Of a DNA stretch of 64,000 nt, positions 35,790 to 43,509 are shown one piece after another. Under the pieces are notes generated by a model. It had not been told where the DNA came from. It made no database searches and saw nothing but the letters and a program-made list of their open reading frames with translations. The translations under genes were made by a program, and so were the position numbers. Where the stretch lies: positions 1 to 64,000 of the forward strand of contig JAHAKD010000001.1 in the NCBI GenBank assembly GCA_018371855.1. Reading direction: 5' to 3'. Positions within the stretch are counted from its first letter, which is position 1. Each line of letters begins with the position of its first letter. The stretch is from Clostridium sp. (GTDB taxonomy: Bacteria; Bacillota; Clostridia; TANB77; CAG-508).

Positions 35790-36794
35790 ATGTCAATTTT
35801 AGTTACAGGAGGAGCTGGTTATATAGGTAGCCATACAGTAATAGAATTATTAAATGCAAATAGAGAAGTTGTTATAGTTGATGATTTCTCTAATAGTAAA
35901 CCAGAGGTTTTAGAGGCAATTAGAAAAATTACAGGCAAAGAATTTAAGTTTTATGAATTAAATTATCTTGATAAGGAAAAATTGGACAAGGTATTTAAAG
36001 AAAATAATATTGAAGCAGTAATGAATTTTGCAGGATTTAAAGCTGTTGGTGAATCTGTTCAAAAGCCAATAGAATATTATACAAATAATATTTCTGGAAC
36101 ATTAACATTATTAGATGTTATGAGAGAGAACAATGTTAAAAAATTTGTGTTTAGCTCTTCTGCAACTGTATATGGCAAACCAGAACTTATTCCTATTACA
36201 GAGGAATGCAAAACAGGAGGAACAACTAATCCATATGGTACGAGTAAATTATTTATAGAACAAATTTTAAAAGATGTATATAAATCAGACAATACTTGGG
36301 ATATAGTGATTTTAAGATATTTTAATCCAATTGGAGCACATGAAAGTGGATTGATAGGAGAAGAACCTCAAGGAATTCCAAATAATTTGATGCCATATGT
36401 TGTAAGAGTTGCAAATGGTACATTAAAAGAATTATCTGTATTTGGAAATGACTATGATACTCCAGATGGAACTGGTGTAAGAGATTATATTCACGTTGTA
36501 GATTTAGCAAAAGGACATATTAATGCATTAGAAAAACTAGAAAAAGAAGGAGAAGGTTTATTTATATACAATTTAGGAACTGGAAAAGGATATAGTGTTT
36601 TAGATATAGTAAAAACATTTGAAGAGGCTACAGGAATGAAGGTTCCATATAAAATAGCACCTAGAAGAGCAGGAGATATAGATACTTGCTATTCTGACCC
36701 AACAAAAGCAAAAAATGAATTAGGCTGGGAAGCTGAAAGAGATTTAAAACAAATGTGTATAGATTCATGGAATTATATAGAAAGAAAAAAATAA
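35790..36794 (+). CDS. galE: UDP-glucose 4-epimerase
   Basis: 334 residues. Short-chain dehydrogenase fold: NAD-binding GGAGYIGSHT at residues 7-16, SSSATVYG with catalytic Ser, the Y-x-x-x-K pair in NPYGTSKLF, and RYFNPIGAHESGLIGE and GTGVRDYIHVVDLA which are specific to GalE. It interconverts UDP-glucose and UDP-galactose, feeding the glycosyltransferases of the window. ATG 35790 follows AAAAGGAGG. Confidence 0.95.
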   Translation: MSILVTGGAGYIGSHTVIELLNANREVVIVDDFSNSKPEVLEAIRKITGKEFKFYELNYLDKEKLDKVFKENNIEAVMNFAGFKAVGESVQKPIEYYTNNISGTLTLLDVMRENNVKKFVFSSSATVYGKPELIPITEECKTGGTTNPYGTSKLFIEQILKDVYKSDNTWDIVILRYFNPIGAHESGLIGEEPQGIPNNLMPYVVRVANGTLKELSVFGNDYDTPDGTGVRDYIHVVDLAKGHINALEKLEKEGEGLFIYNLGTGKGYSVLDIVKTFEEATGMKVPYKIAPRRAGDIDTCYSDPTKAKNELGWEAERDLKQMCIDSWNYIERKK

Positions 36795-36806
36795 TTTTAG
36801 GTGAGA

Positions 36807-37616
36807 ATGGTGGAAAACAAAGATATAGGGCAAAGCAAAAGTAATAAAATAGTATTTATATATAGAATTGTAGTATCAATTATAATGTTAGTTAGTATAA
36901 TATTAGTGTATATATTAAACCATTTAGGTCAAAGTAAGGAAGTTGATGCTATGTTTAATTCTACACAAAATAATCTTTTAGAAGGGATTATAGGAAATAC
37001 TTACGATAATACTATTGCTACAGAACATGTTACTTCAGAAGAATCTATGAAGAAACTTAGCGATTGGCGTTTAATGTTAGTAAATTATGAAAATGAAATG
37101 CCAAAAGATTATGTTCCACCACTTTCTAATATAGATGAAGCTAGACAATTTGATTCTAGAGTAGCAGATAGTTTAGTACAAATGATGTTAGACATGAATG
37201 ATGCCGGAATAAATCACATTTGGGCACAATCTACATATAGGAATCCAGAAAAACAAAAGCACCTAATAGAAGAAAGCATACAAGAATACTTAGAACAAGG
37301 AAAATCTATGGAAGAAGCAGAAGCATTAACTGCAAGATCTATTGGAGAACCATATAAAAGTGAACATAACTTAGGCTTGGCAGTAGATTTTAATGATGTT
37401 GATTATGCTTTTGAAGATGAGAAAGCATTTACATGGCTTATGGAAAACGCAGAAAATTATGGTTTTATTTTAAGATATCCAGCAGATAAGGAGAATATAA
37501 CAAAAATTAAATATGAGCCTTGGCATTGGAGATATGTAGGCCCAGAATATGCAAAAGAAATGAATGATTTAGGTTTTTGCTTAGAAGAATATATAGAATA
37601 TTTAAAGAATAATTAG
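36807..37616 (+). CDS. D-alanyl-D-alanine carboxypeptidase, VanY-type (M15B)
   Basis: 269 residues. One membrane helix (about 20-40), a linker, then the M15 domain from about 110: zinc motif SEHNLGLAVDFND and the catalytic segment EPWHWRYVG. It trims the terminal D-Ala of stem peptides outside the cell. ATG 36807 is used; GTG at 36801 and 36810 are in frame and the latter is better spaced from AGGTGAG, so the start is uncertain by a few residues. The stop TAG is formed by the first bases of the palindromic repeat at 37615. Confidence 0.9.
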   Translation: MVENKDIGQSKSNKIVFIYRIVVSIIMLVSIILVYILNHLGQSKEVDAMFNSTQNNLLEGIIGNTYDNTIATEHVTSEESMKKLSDWRLMLVNYENEMPKDYVPPLSNIDEARQFDSRVADSLVQMMLDMNDAGINHIWAQSTYRNPEKQKHLIEESIQEYLEQGKSMEEAEALTARSIGEPYKSEHNLGLAVDFNDVDYAFEDEKAFTWLMENAENYGFILRYPADKENITKIKYEPWHWRYVGPEYAKEMNDLGFCLEEYIEYLKNN

Positions 37617-37645
37617 GGATTTTTGGGGATGTTCCTTAAATCCCT
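37615..37645. repeat. Short palindromic intergenic repeat, copy 1
   Basis: With one flanking base each side it has 9-bp inverted ends TAGGGATTT and AAATCCCTA around a TTGGGGATGTTCC core. Related copies are at 41491, 58864, 58953 and 61617. Confidence 0.75.
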
Positions 37646-37678
37646 ATTTTGATGAAAATGGTAATCCGATAACCAAAG

Positions 37679-37703
37679 GCAGTGAGTTAATCACTGCTTT
37701 TTT
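37679..37703 (+). terminator. Terminator after the VanY-type gene
   Basis: GCAGTGA-GTTAA-TCACTGC followed by TTTTTT. Confidence 0.8.
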
Positions 37704-37752
37704 CCTTGAAGAAAAAAGAACATGTTAATAAATTATTAAAGATTTTATAAAA

Positions 37753-37852
37753 TCAAATTTTGAATTCACATAAAATTTGAACTCTAAGCTCCTTCCCTAA
37801 AGTTCAAAAAAATTAATTTATGTTTGATATAAAAAAATATTTATGATACAAT
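37753..37852 (+). promoter_or_regulatory. Promoter of the ABC exporter operon with upstream inverted repeat
   Basis: TTGATA (37824-37829), 17 bases, TACAAT (37847-37852) with a TGA extended -10: a near-consensus sigma-A promoter. Further up, TCAAATTTT (37753-37761) and AAAATTTGA (37772-37780) form an inverted repeat that could be an operator. Confidence 0.7.
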
Positions 37853-37889
37853 AACAAATGTGCTAAAAAAGAAAGGAGAAATAGAAGAA

Positions 37890-39641
37890 ATGATTAAGGA
37901 ACTTGCAAAATACATCAAGCAATACAAAAAATATGCAATTTTAACGCCATTTATGGTGATTTTAGAAATTATAATGGAGGTAGTAATACCATATCTTATG
38001 GCAAGAATAATTGACGTAGGAATTCAAAACAATGATTTAGACTATATTATTAGAATCGGAATTATGTTAGTGATTTCTGCAATCATGTCTTTAATATTTG
38101 GTGTACTTTCAGGAAGATTTGCAGCTATAGCATCTTCTGGATTTGCTAAAAATTTAAGACAGGGAATGTTTTATAACATTCAAAACTATTCATTTACAAA
38201 CATAGACAAATTTTCTACATCAAGTTTAGTAACAAGACTAACAACAGATGTAACAAATGTTCAAAATGCTTTTCAGATGATGATAAGAGCATTAGTAAGA
38301 GGACCTGTAATGATAGTGTTTGCTTTAATTATGGCATTTTCTATTAATAAGGAACTATCACTAGTATATGTAGCAACAATGGTACCACTTGCAATACTAT
38401 TAGCTTTTATTTCTATAAAAGCACATCCATATTTTGAAAAAGTATTTAAAAAATATGATGAATTAAACCGTGTTGTTGGAGAAAACTTAAATGCAATAAG
38501 AGTTGTTAAATCTTTTGCAACAGAAGATTTTGAAGAGAAAAAATTCGGGGACGTAAATTCTTTAGTATATAGATTATTTAAAAAGGCTGAAAAAATAGTT
38601 ATATTTAATAGCCCACTTATGCAAATAGCAATTTATGGTTGTATATTACTATTATCTTGGTTAGGGGCACAAACCATAGTTGCTGGAGGAATGCAAACAG
38701 GACAACTATCAAGTTTAATTACATATGCATGGCAAATATTATCTAGTTTAATGATGCTTTCTATGGTATTAGTTATGATAATTATTGCCCAATCTTCTGC
38801 AGAAAGAATAGTTGAGGTTTTAACAGAAGAACCAACAATTAAAAATAGAGATAAAACAATTAAAGAGATAAAAGATGGAAGTATAGAATTTATAGATGTA
38901 GACTTCCAATATGATGATGCAAAAGCAAATGAAATGCTTCCACTAGAAGATATTAATTTGAAAATTAATGCAGGTGAAGTGATAGGAATTATAGGTGGAA
39001 CAGGAAGTTCTAAAACATCTCTAGTTAATTTGATTCCTAGATTATATGATGTAAAATCTGGATTCGTAAAAGTTGGTGGAATAGATGTTAGGGATTATGA
39101 TCTAGAATCACTAAGAAACGAAGTTGCTATGGTTTTACAAAAAAATGTATTATTCTCTGGAACAATAGCAGAAAATTTAAGATGGGGTAATAAAGATGCT
39201 ACAGATGAAGAATTAGTAAGAGCATGTAAATTGGCCCAAGCAGATGGCTTTATACAAGAATTACCAGATAAATATCAAACAGTTTTAGACCAAGGAGGAA
39301 CAAACGTATCTGGTGGCCAAAAACAAAGAATTTGTATTGCAAGAGCATTACTAAAAAAACCAAAAATATTAATTCTAGATGATTCTACAAGTGCTGTAGA
39401 TACTAAAACAGATGCGCTTATAAGAAAAGCATTTAGAGAAGAAATACCAGATACAACTAAAATAATAATTGCACAAAGAATAAGTTCTATTATAGATGCA
39501 GACAAGATTATCGTTATGGATAATGGTAGAATAGATGGAATAGGAACATCAGAAGAATTATTAAAAACAAATAAAATATACCAAGAAGTATATGAATCAC
39601 AAATGGGAGGAGATGATGCTAATAATGAAAAACAAGACTAA
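37890..39641 (+). CDS. ABC exporter half-transporter with degenerate ATPase site
   Basis: 583 residues: six-helix exporter domain (about 1-315) and ATPase domain. Walker A GGTGSSKTS, signature VSGGQKQR, Walker B ILILDDSTSAVD, where the catalytic Glu after the Walker B Asp is replaced by Asp. This is the degenerate-site subunit of heterodimeric exporters of the BmrC/TM287 kind, and the partner is next door. ATG 37890 (after AAAGGAGAA) is chosen; an in-frame GTG at 37860 would be nearly at the transcription start. Likely multidrug or lipid export. Confidence 0.92.
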   Translation: MIKELAKYIKQYKKYAILTPFMVILEIIMEVVIPYLMARIIDVGIQNNDLDYIIRIGIMLVISAIMSLIFGVLSGRFAAIASSGFAKNLRQGMFYNIQNYSFTNIDKFSTSSLVTRLTTDVTNVQNAFQMMIRALVRGPVMIVFALIMAFSINKELSLVYVATMVPLAILLAFISIKAHPYFEKVFKKYDELNRVVGENLNAIRVVKSFATEDFEEKKFGDVNSLVYRLFKKAEKIVIFNSPLMQIAIYGCILLLSWLGAQTIVAGGMQTGQLSSLITYAWQILSSLMMLSMVLVMIIIAQSSAERIVEVLTEEPTIKNRDKTIKEIKDGSIEFIDVDFQYDDAKANEMLPLEDINLKINAGEVIGIIGGTGSSKTSLVNLIPRLYDVKSGFVKVGGIDVRDYDLESLRNEVAMVLQKNVLFSGTIAENLRWGNKDATDEELVRACKLAQADGFIQELPDKYQTVLDQGGTNVSGGQKQRICIARALLKKPKILILDDSTSAVDTKTDALIRKAFREEIPDTTKIIIAQRISSIIDADKIIVMDNGRIDGIGTSEELLKTNKIYQEVYESQMGGDDANNEKQD

Positions 39642-41484
39642 AAAAGCAAATACGCTAAAAAGACTACTAAAATATGCATTAAGTGATTATAAAGCACAAT
39701 TTGTAGTAGTAATAATTAGCATAATAATAAGTGCTGCAGCAAGTGTAATAGGAATACAATTTATTCAAACATTAATAGATGAATATATTACACCACTTAT
39801 TGGAAATCAAAACCCAAACTATGCATCATTATTACAAGCAATATTAATGATGGGACTGATTTATCTTATAGGTATTATTGGTACATATGTATACAATAGA
39901 TTAATGATTAATATTACACAAGGAACTTTAAAGAAAATAAGAACAGAAATGTTTGAACATATGCAAAGATTACCAATAGGTTACTTTGATAGCCATAGTC
40001 ATGGTGAAACAATGAGTACTTATACAAATGATGTTGATACATTAAGACAAGCATTAAGCCAAAGTATTCCACAAGTGTTTTCTTGTATAGTTTCTATGGT
40101 TGCTGTATTTATAGGAATGATTACGACAAATATTTATCTAACTATTATAGTACTTATAATGGTAGCTATAATGGTAGTTGTAGCAAGATTTTTTGCTAAG
40201 AATAGCTCAAAATATTTTATAGGACAACAAGAAAATATTGGTAAAGTAGATGGATATATAGAAGAAATGATGAATGGCCAAAAAGTTGTAAAAGTATTCT
40301 GCTACGAAGATAGGTCTAAAGAAAGATTTGATAAATTAAATGAAGAATTATTCCAAAGTAGTACAAAAGCGAATTCTTATGCAAACACATTAATGCCTTG
40401 TATTATGAATATAGGAAATATTGGATATGTTTTAGTTGCAGTTGTAGGTGGAATTTTAGCAGTTAATGGAGTATTAACAGTAGGTAGTATAGCAGCATTC
40501 CTACAATATATAAAAGCATTTACAAATCCATTAGCACAAGTTTCACAACAATTAAATTTTGTTGCCATGGCTTTAGCTGGAGCTGAAAGAATATTTAAGC
40601 TAATAGATGAAAAAACTGAAGAAGATGATGGATATGTAACGTTAGTAAATGCTAAAGAGGCAGATGGAAAAATAGTAGAATCAAAAGAAAGAACTGGTAT
40701 ATGGGCATGGAAACATCCACACGGTGATGGAACAGTAACATATACTAAATTATGTGGTAATGTAGAATTTGAAAATGTTACATTTGGATATGTAGCAAAT
40801 AAAGTAATATTACATGATATAAGCCTTGATGCCAAAGAAGGTCAAAAAGTTTCTTTTGTTGGACCAACAGGTGCTGGTAAAACAACAATTACAAATTTAA
40901 TAAATCGTTTTTATGATATTAACGAAGGTAAAATTAGATATGATGGAATTAATATAAATAAAATGAAAAAAGATGATTTAAGAAGATCTTTAGGAATGGT
41001 TTTACAAGATACACATCTATTTACTGGAACAATAAAAGATAATATCAAATATGGTAAAATGGATGCAACAGATGAAGAAGTAATTGCAGCAGCTAAACTT
41101 GCAAATGCAGATAGATTTATAAGACATTTACCACATGCATATGACACAATGATTTCTGGTGATGGAGAAGGATTATCACAAGGACAAAGACAATTACTTG
41201 CAATAGCAAGAGCAGCATTATACAATCCACCAGTATTAATACTAGATGAAGCAACATCAAGTATAGATACAAGAACAGAGAAGATTGTTCAAGATGGTAT
41301 GGATAAACTTATGAAAGGAAGAACAGTTTTTGTTATAGCACATAGACTTTCTACAATTAAAAACTCTGATCTAATAATGGTACTAGACCATGGAAACATT
41401 ATAGAAAGAGGAAATCATGATGAATTACTAGCTAAAAAAGGAATGTACTATGGATTATATACAGGAGCCATCGAAATAGAATAA
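39616..41484 (+). CDS. ABC exporter half-transporter, catalytic partner
   Basis: 622 residues from ATG 39616 (GGGAGG 5 bases upstream), overlapping the previous gene by 26 bases. Six membrane helices, then an ATPase domain with intact GPTGAGKTT, LSQGQRQLL and LILDEATSSID. Between them is the characteristic insertion ERTGIWAWKHPHGDGTVTYT seen in BmrD/TM288-like partners of Firmicutes. Together the two form a heterodimer with one working ATPase site. Confidence 0.92.
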   Translation: MLIMKNKTKKANTLKRLLKYALSDYKAQFVVVIISIIISAAASVIGIQFIQTLIDEYITPLIGNQNPNYASLLQAILMMGLIYLIGIIGTYVYNRLMINITQGTLKKIRTEMFEHMQRLPIGYFDSHSHGETMSTYTNDVDTLRQALSQSIPQVFSCIVSMVAVFIGMITTNIYLTIIVLIMVAIMVVVARFFAKNSSKYFIGQQENIGKVDGYIEEMMNGQKVVKVFCYEDRSKERFDKLNEELFQSSTKANSYANTLMPCIMNIGNIGYVLVAVVGGILAVNGVLTVGSIAAFLQYIKAFTNPLAQVSQQLNFVAMALAGAERIFKLIDEKTEEDDGYVTLVNAKEADGKIVESKERTGIWAWKHPHGDGTVTYTKLCGNVEFENVTFGYVANKVILHDISLDAKEGQKVSFVGPTGAGKTTITNLINRFYDINEGKIRYDGININKMKKDDLRRSLGMVLQDTHLFTGTIKDNIKYGKMDATDEEVIAAAKLANADRFIRHLPHAYDTMISGDGEGLSQGQRQLLAIARAALYNPPVLILDEATSSIDTRTEKIVQDGMDKLMKGRTVFVIAHRLSTIKNSDLIMVLDHGNIIERGNHDELLAKKGMYYGLYTGAIEIE

Positions 41485-41490
41485 GAATTC

Positions 41491-41518
41491 AGGGATTTGG
41501 GGACGTTCCTCAAATCCC
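41491..41518. repeat. Short palindromic intergenic repeat, copy 2
   Basis: AGGGATTTGGGGACGTTCCT then CAAATCCC: the same family as at 37615, seven bases after the exporter stop codon. Confidence 0.75.
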
Positions 41519-41608
41519 AATTGACAAATAAATTTAATTAAGTTATTATATAAATAGGCATAATGGAAATAATTTATATAAAAATAAAATATATAGGAGG
41601 TAATTCTT

Positions 41609-41992
41609 ATGGACGAAGAAAAAAATTTAGAACAAGAAATTAATGTAGCAAATGAGGTTGTTGCAACAATAGCCGGTATGGCTGTTTCTAAAATTGATGG
41701 TGTTGCTAAAATGGCAGGAGGTTTTACAGAAGGGCTTAAAGCAATAAGTGGTAAAAAGCAAATGTCAAGAGGTATTAAGGTAGAAGCAGATGGTGATATT
41801 GTAAAAATAGAAATAAACATTATCGTAAGATATGGCGTAAATATAAGAGAAGTAGGAAAGAACATTCAAACTAAAGTTAAAGAAGAAGTAGAAAATATGA
41901 CTGGAAATAAAGTAGAAAAAGTTGTTGTAAATGTTCAAGGGGTAAAAGTTGATGATGATGGAGATGAAAAAATAGATAATATGGAGGAATAA
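41609..41992 (+). CDS. Asp23/Gls24 family envelope stress protein
   Basis: 127 residues. IAGMAVSKIDGVAKMAGG and the alternating strands VKIEINIIVRYGVNI, NVQGVKVDDD define the family. Members are small cytoplasmic or membrane-associated proteins abundant under alkaline or envelope stress. ATG 41609 follows a perfect GGAGGT. The adjoining DUF308 gene starts 4 bases after its stop, which fits a membrane-linked role. Confidence 0.9.
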   Translation: MDEEKNLEQEINVANEVVATIAGMAVSKIDGVAKMAGGFTEGLKAISGKKQMSRGIKVEADGDIVKIEINIIVRYGVNIREVGKNIQTKVKEEVENMTGNKVEKVVVNVQGVKVDDDGDEKIDNMEE

Positions 41993-41996
41993 TATT

Positions 41997-42539
41997 ATGG
42001 ATCCAATAAAAGATTTATTAAAAAAATCTGGTATGTCTAATATATTGATATCAATAATTTTTGGACTATTTGGAATAATATTATATGTTTTCCATGAAGG
42101 TGCAGTTAAACTAATTTCCTGTTTAATAGGACTATTATTTTTATTGATAGGAGTTGCAAGATTAGTAAATTATGTAAAAGGAAGAGGAAGAGGAGAACAT
42201 CTTAATTTTGACTTGTTCTGTGGACTAATTGCAACAATTGCGGGAATTATAGCTATTATTTATACAGATGCAATAGGAGCTATACTTAGAATAATAGTTG
42301 GAACTTGGATTGTATATAGCGGAATAACAAGAGCATATTTATCATTTAAAATAAAAGGTTTTAATTCATCAATATGGATATTTAGCTTAGTGTTATCAAT
42401 TTTAATGATTATATTTGGAATATACATTATGCTAAATAGTGGAGCAATCATAACATTAATTGGTTCATTAATGATTGCATATGCAATAATAGATATAATA
42501 GAAAGTTTTATTTTTATAAGAAAGTTAAAAGAATTTTAG
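41997..42539 (+). CDS. DUF308 (HdeD-like) membrane protein
   Basis: 180 residues with six short membrane helices in the three-repeat arrangement of DUF308: FGLFGIILYVF, GLIATIAGIIAII, VLSILMIIFGIYIML. ATG 41997 overlaps the ribosome site region GGAGG at the end of the Asp23 gene. HdeD-like proteins are stress-associated in other bacteria; the exact role is unknown. Probably co-transcribed with the Asp23 gene. Confidence 0.82.
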   Translation: MDPIKDLLKKSGMSNILISIIFGLFGIILYVFHEGAVKLISCLIGLLFLLIGVARLVNYVKGRGRGEHLNFDLFCGLIATIAGIIAIIYTDAIGAILRIIVGTWIVYSGITRAYLSFKIKGFNSSIWIFSLVLSILMIIFGIYIMLNSGAIITLIGSLMIAYAIIDIIESFIFIRKLKEF

Positions 42540-42592
42540 TTTTGATTTGTAAAAAAATCAAACAAAAAATTAAAATGAATAAAATAACGTTT

Positions 42593-42621
42593 AAAAAAGC
42601 CTTATATATAAGGCTTTTTTT
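42593..42621 (+). terminator. Terminator after the DUF308 gene
   Basis: AAAAAAGCCTTATA and TATAAGGCTTTTTTT form an uninterrupted hairpin with a long T tail. Confidence 0.88.
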
Positions 42622-42802
42622 GCTTTTCAATTAATTTACAAATAAAACACAATTCGGGAATAATTTGGAAATAATTTATAGTTACAATATATCTATACTA
42701 AGAAAGGAGTGATGCCATATAGAAAGTGAACTGATAAGCACAAAAAAAGAAATTGTACAAAATAAGAAATTAACAGTAAAGAGTGACATATTTAAAGAAA
42801 TA

Positions 42803-43360
42803 ATGTCAATATATTCACTTAGCATAGAAGAAATTAATAAAATCATAAAGGAAATGGAGGTGAAATATAAGGAATTAAATTTAATAGATCATGTTAAATG
42901 CAGAATAAAAAGCCCCAAAAGTATAGTAAATAAAATGAAAAAGAAAAAATATAATTTAACATATAAAGAAATGATAAATAAAGTAAATGATATTGCAGGA
43001 ATAAGAATTATTTGCCCATTTCAGGAAAATGTATATACAGTACGAGAACTATTATTAGAAAATCCTAATATAAGAATCTTAAATGAAAAAGATTATATTC
43101 AATTCCCTAAAAAAAGTGGATATTCTAGTTTACATTTGATTGTAGAAGTACCTGTAAAAACAGATATGGGAAAAATATATGTTAAAGCAGAAATACAAAT
43201 TAGAACAATGGCTATGGATTTTTGGGCTAGTTTAGAACATGAGTTAAAATATAAAAATAATAATGTTACTAAGTCGGCATCTAAGAGATTATTAAAAGCA
43301 GCTAAAGTAATGAAAAAGCTAGACTATGAGATGTCAGTACTAGCAAAAGAAGTACGTTAA
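42803..43360 (+). CDS. Small alarmone synthetase, RelQ/YjbM-like
   Basis: At least 185 residues. Makes (p)ppGpp from GTP/GDP and ATP. RelA/SpoT synthetase motifs: HVKCRIKSPKSIVNKM, NDIAGIRIICPF, YIQFPKKSGYSSLHLIVEVP, AEIQIRTMAMDFWASLEHELKYK (in pieces). There is no hydrolase or regulatory domain. The start is unclear: the coding frame plainly extends upstream to about 42713 (TVKSDIFKEIM precedes ATG 42803), and AAAGGAGT at 42703-42710 is placed for a start near ATA 42719, but no ATG, GTG or TTG is in frame there. Confidence 0.85.
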   Translation: MSIYSLSIEEINKIIKEMEVKYKELNLIDHVKCRIKSPKSIVNKMKKKKYNLTYKEMINKVNDIAGIRIICPFQENVYTVRELLLENPNIRILNEKDYIQFPKKSGYSSLHLIVEVPVKTDMGKIYVKAEIQIRTMAMDFWASLEHELKYKNNNVTKSASKRLLKAAKVMKKLDYEMSVLAKEVR

Positions 43361-43382
43361 ATTCCCCTTTTTTATATAGATT

Positions 43383-43418
43383 AAAACTACCAGAGAGAAA
43401 CACTTTGGTAGTTTTTTT
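43383..43418 (+). terminator. Terminator after the alarmone synthetase gene
   Basis: AAAACTACCA pairs with TGGTAGTTTT across a 13-base loop, followed by more T residues. Confidence 0.75.
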
Positions 43419-43509
43419 GAAATTATTTGTTTTTTGTAAAATAATATAGTAATATATTATAGTGTATGATAAAATACAAAAAAAATTCGAAAGAAAAGGA
43501 GTGTAAAAT

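Noticed and set aside
37646..37720. Protein-like frame reading DENGNPITKGS after the VanY-type gene
   Set aside because: It has no start, overlaps the clear GCAGTGA..TCACTGC terminator and is short; I take the resemblance as chance or a very small relic.
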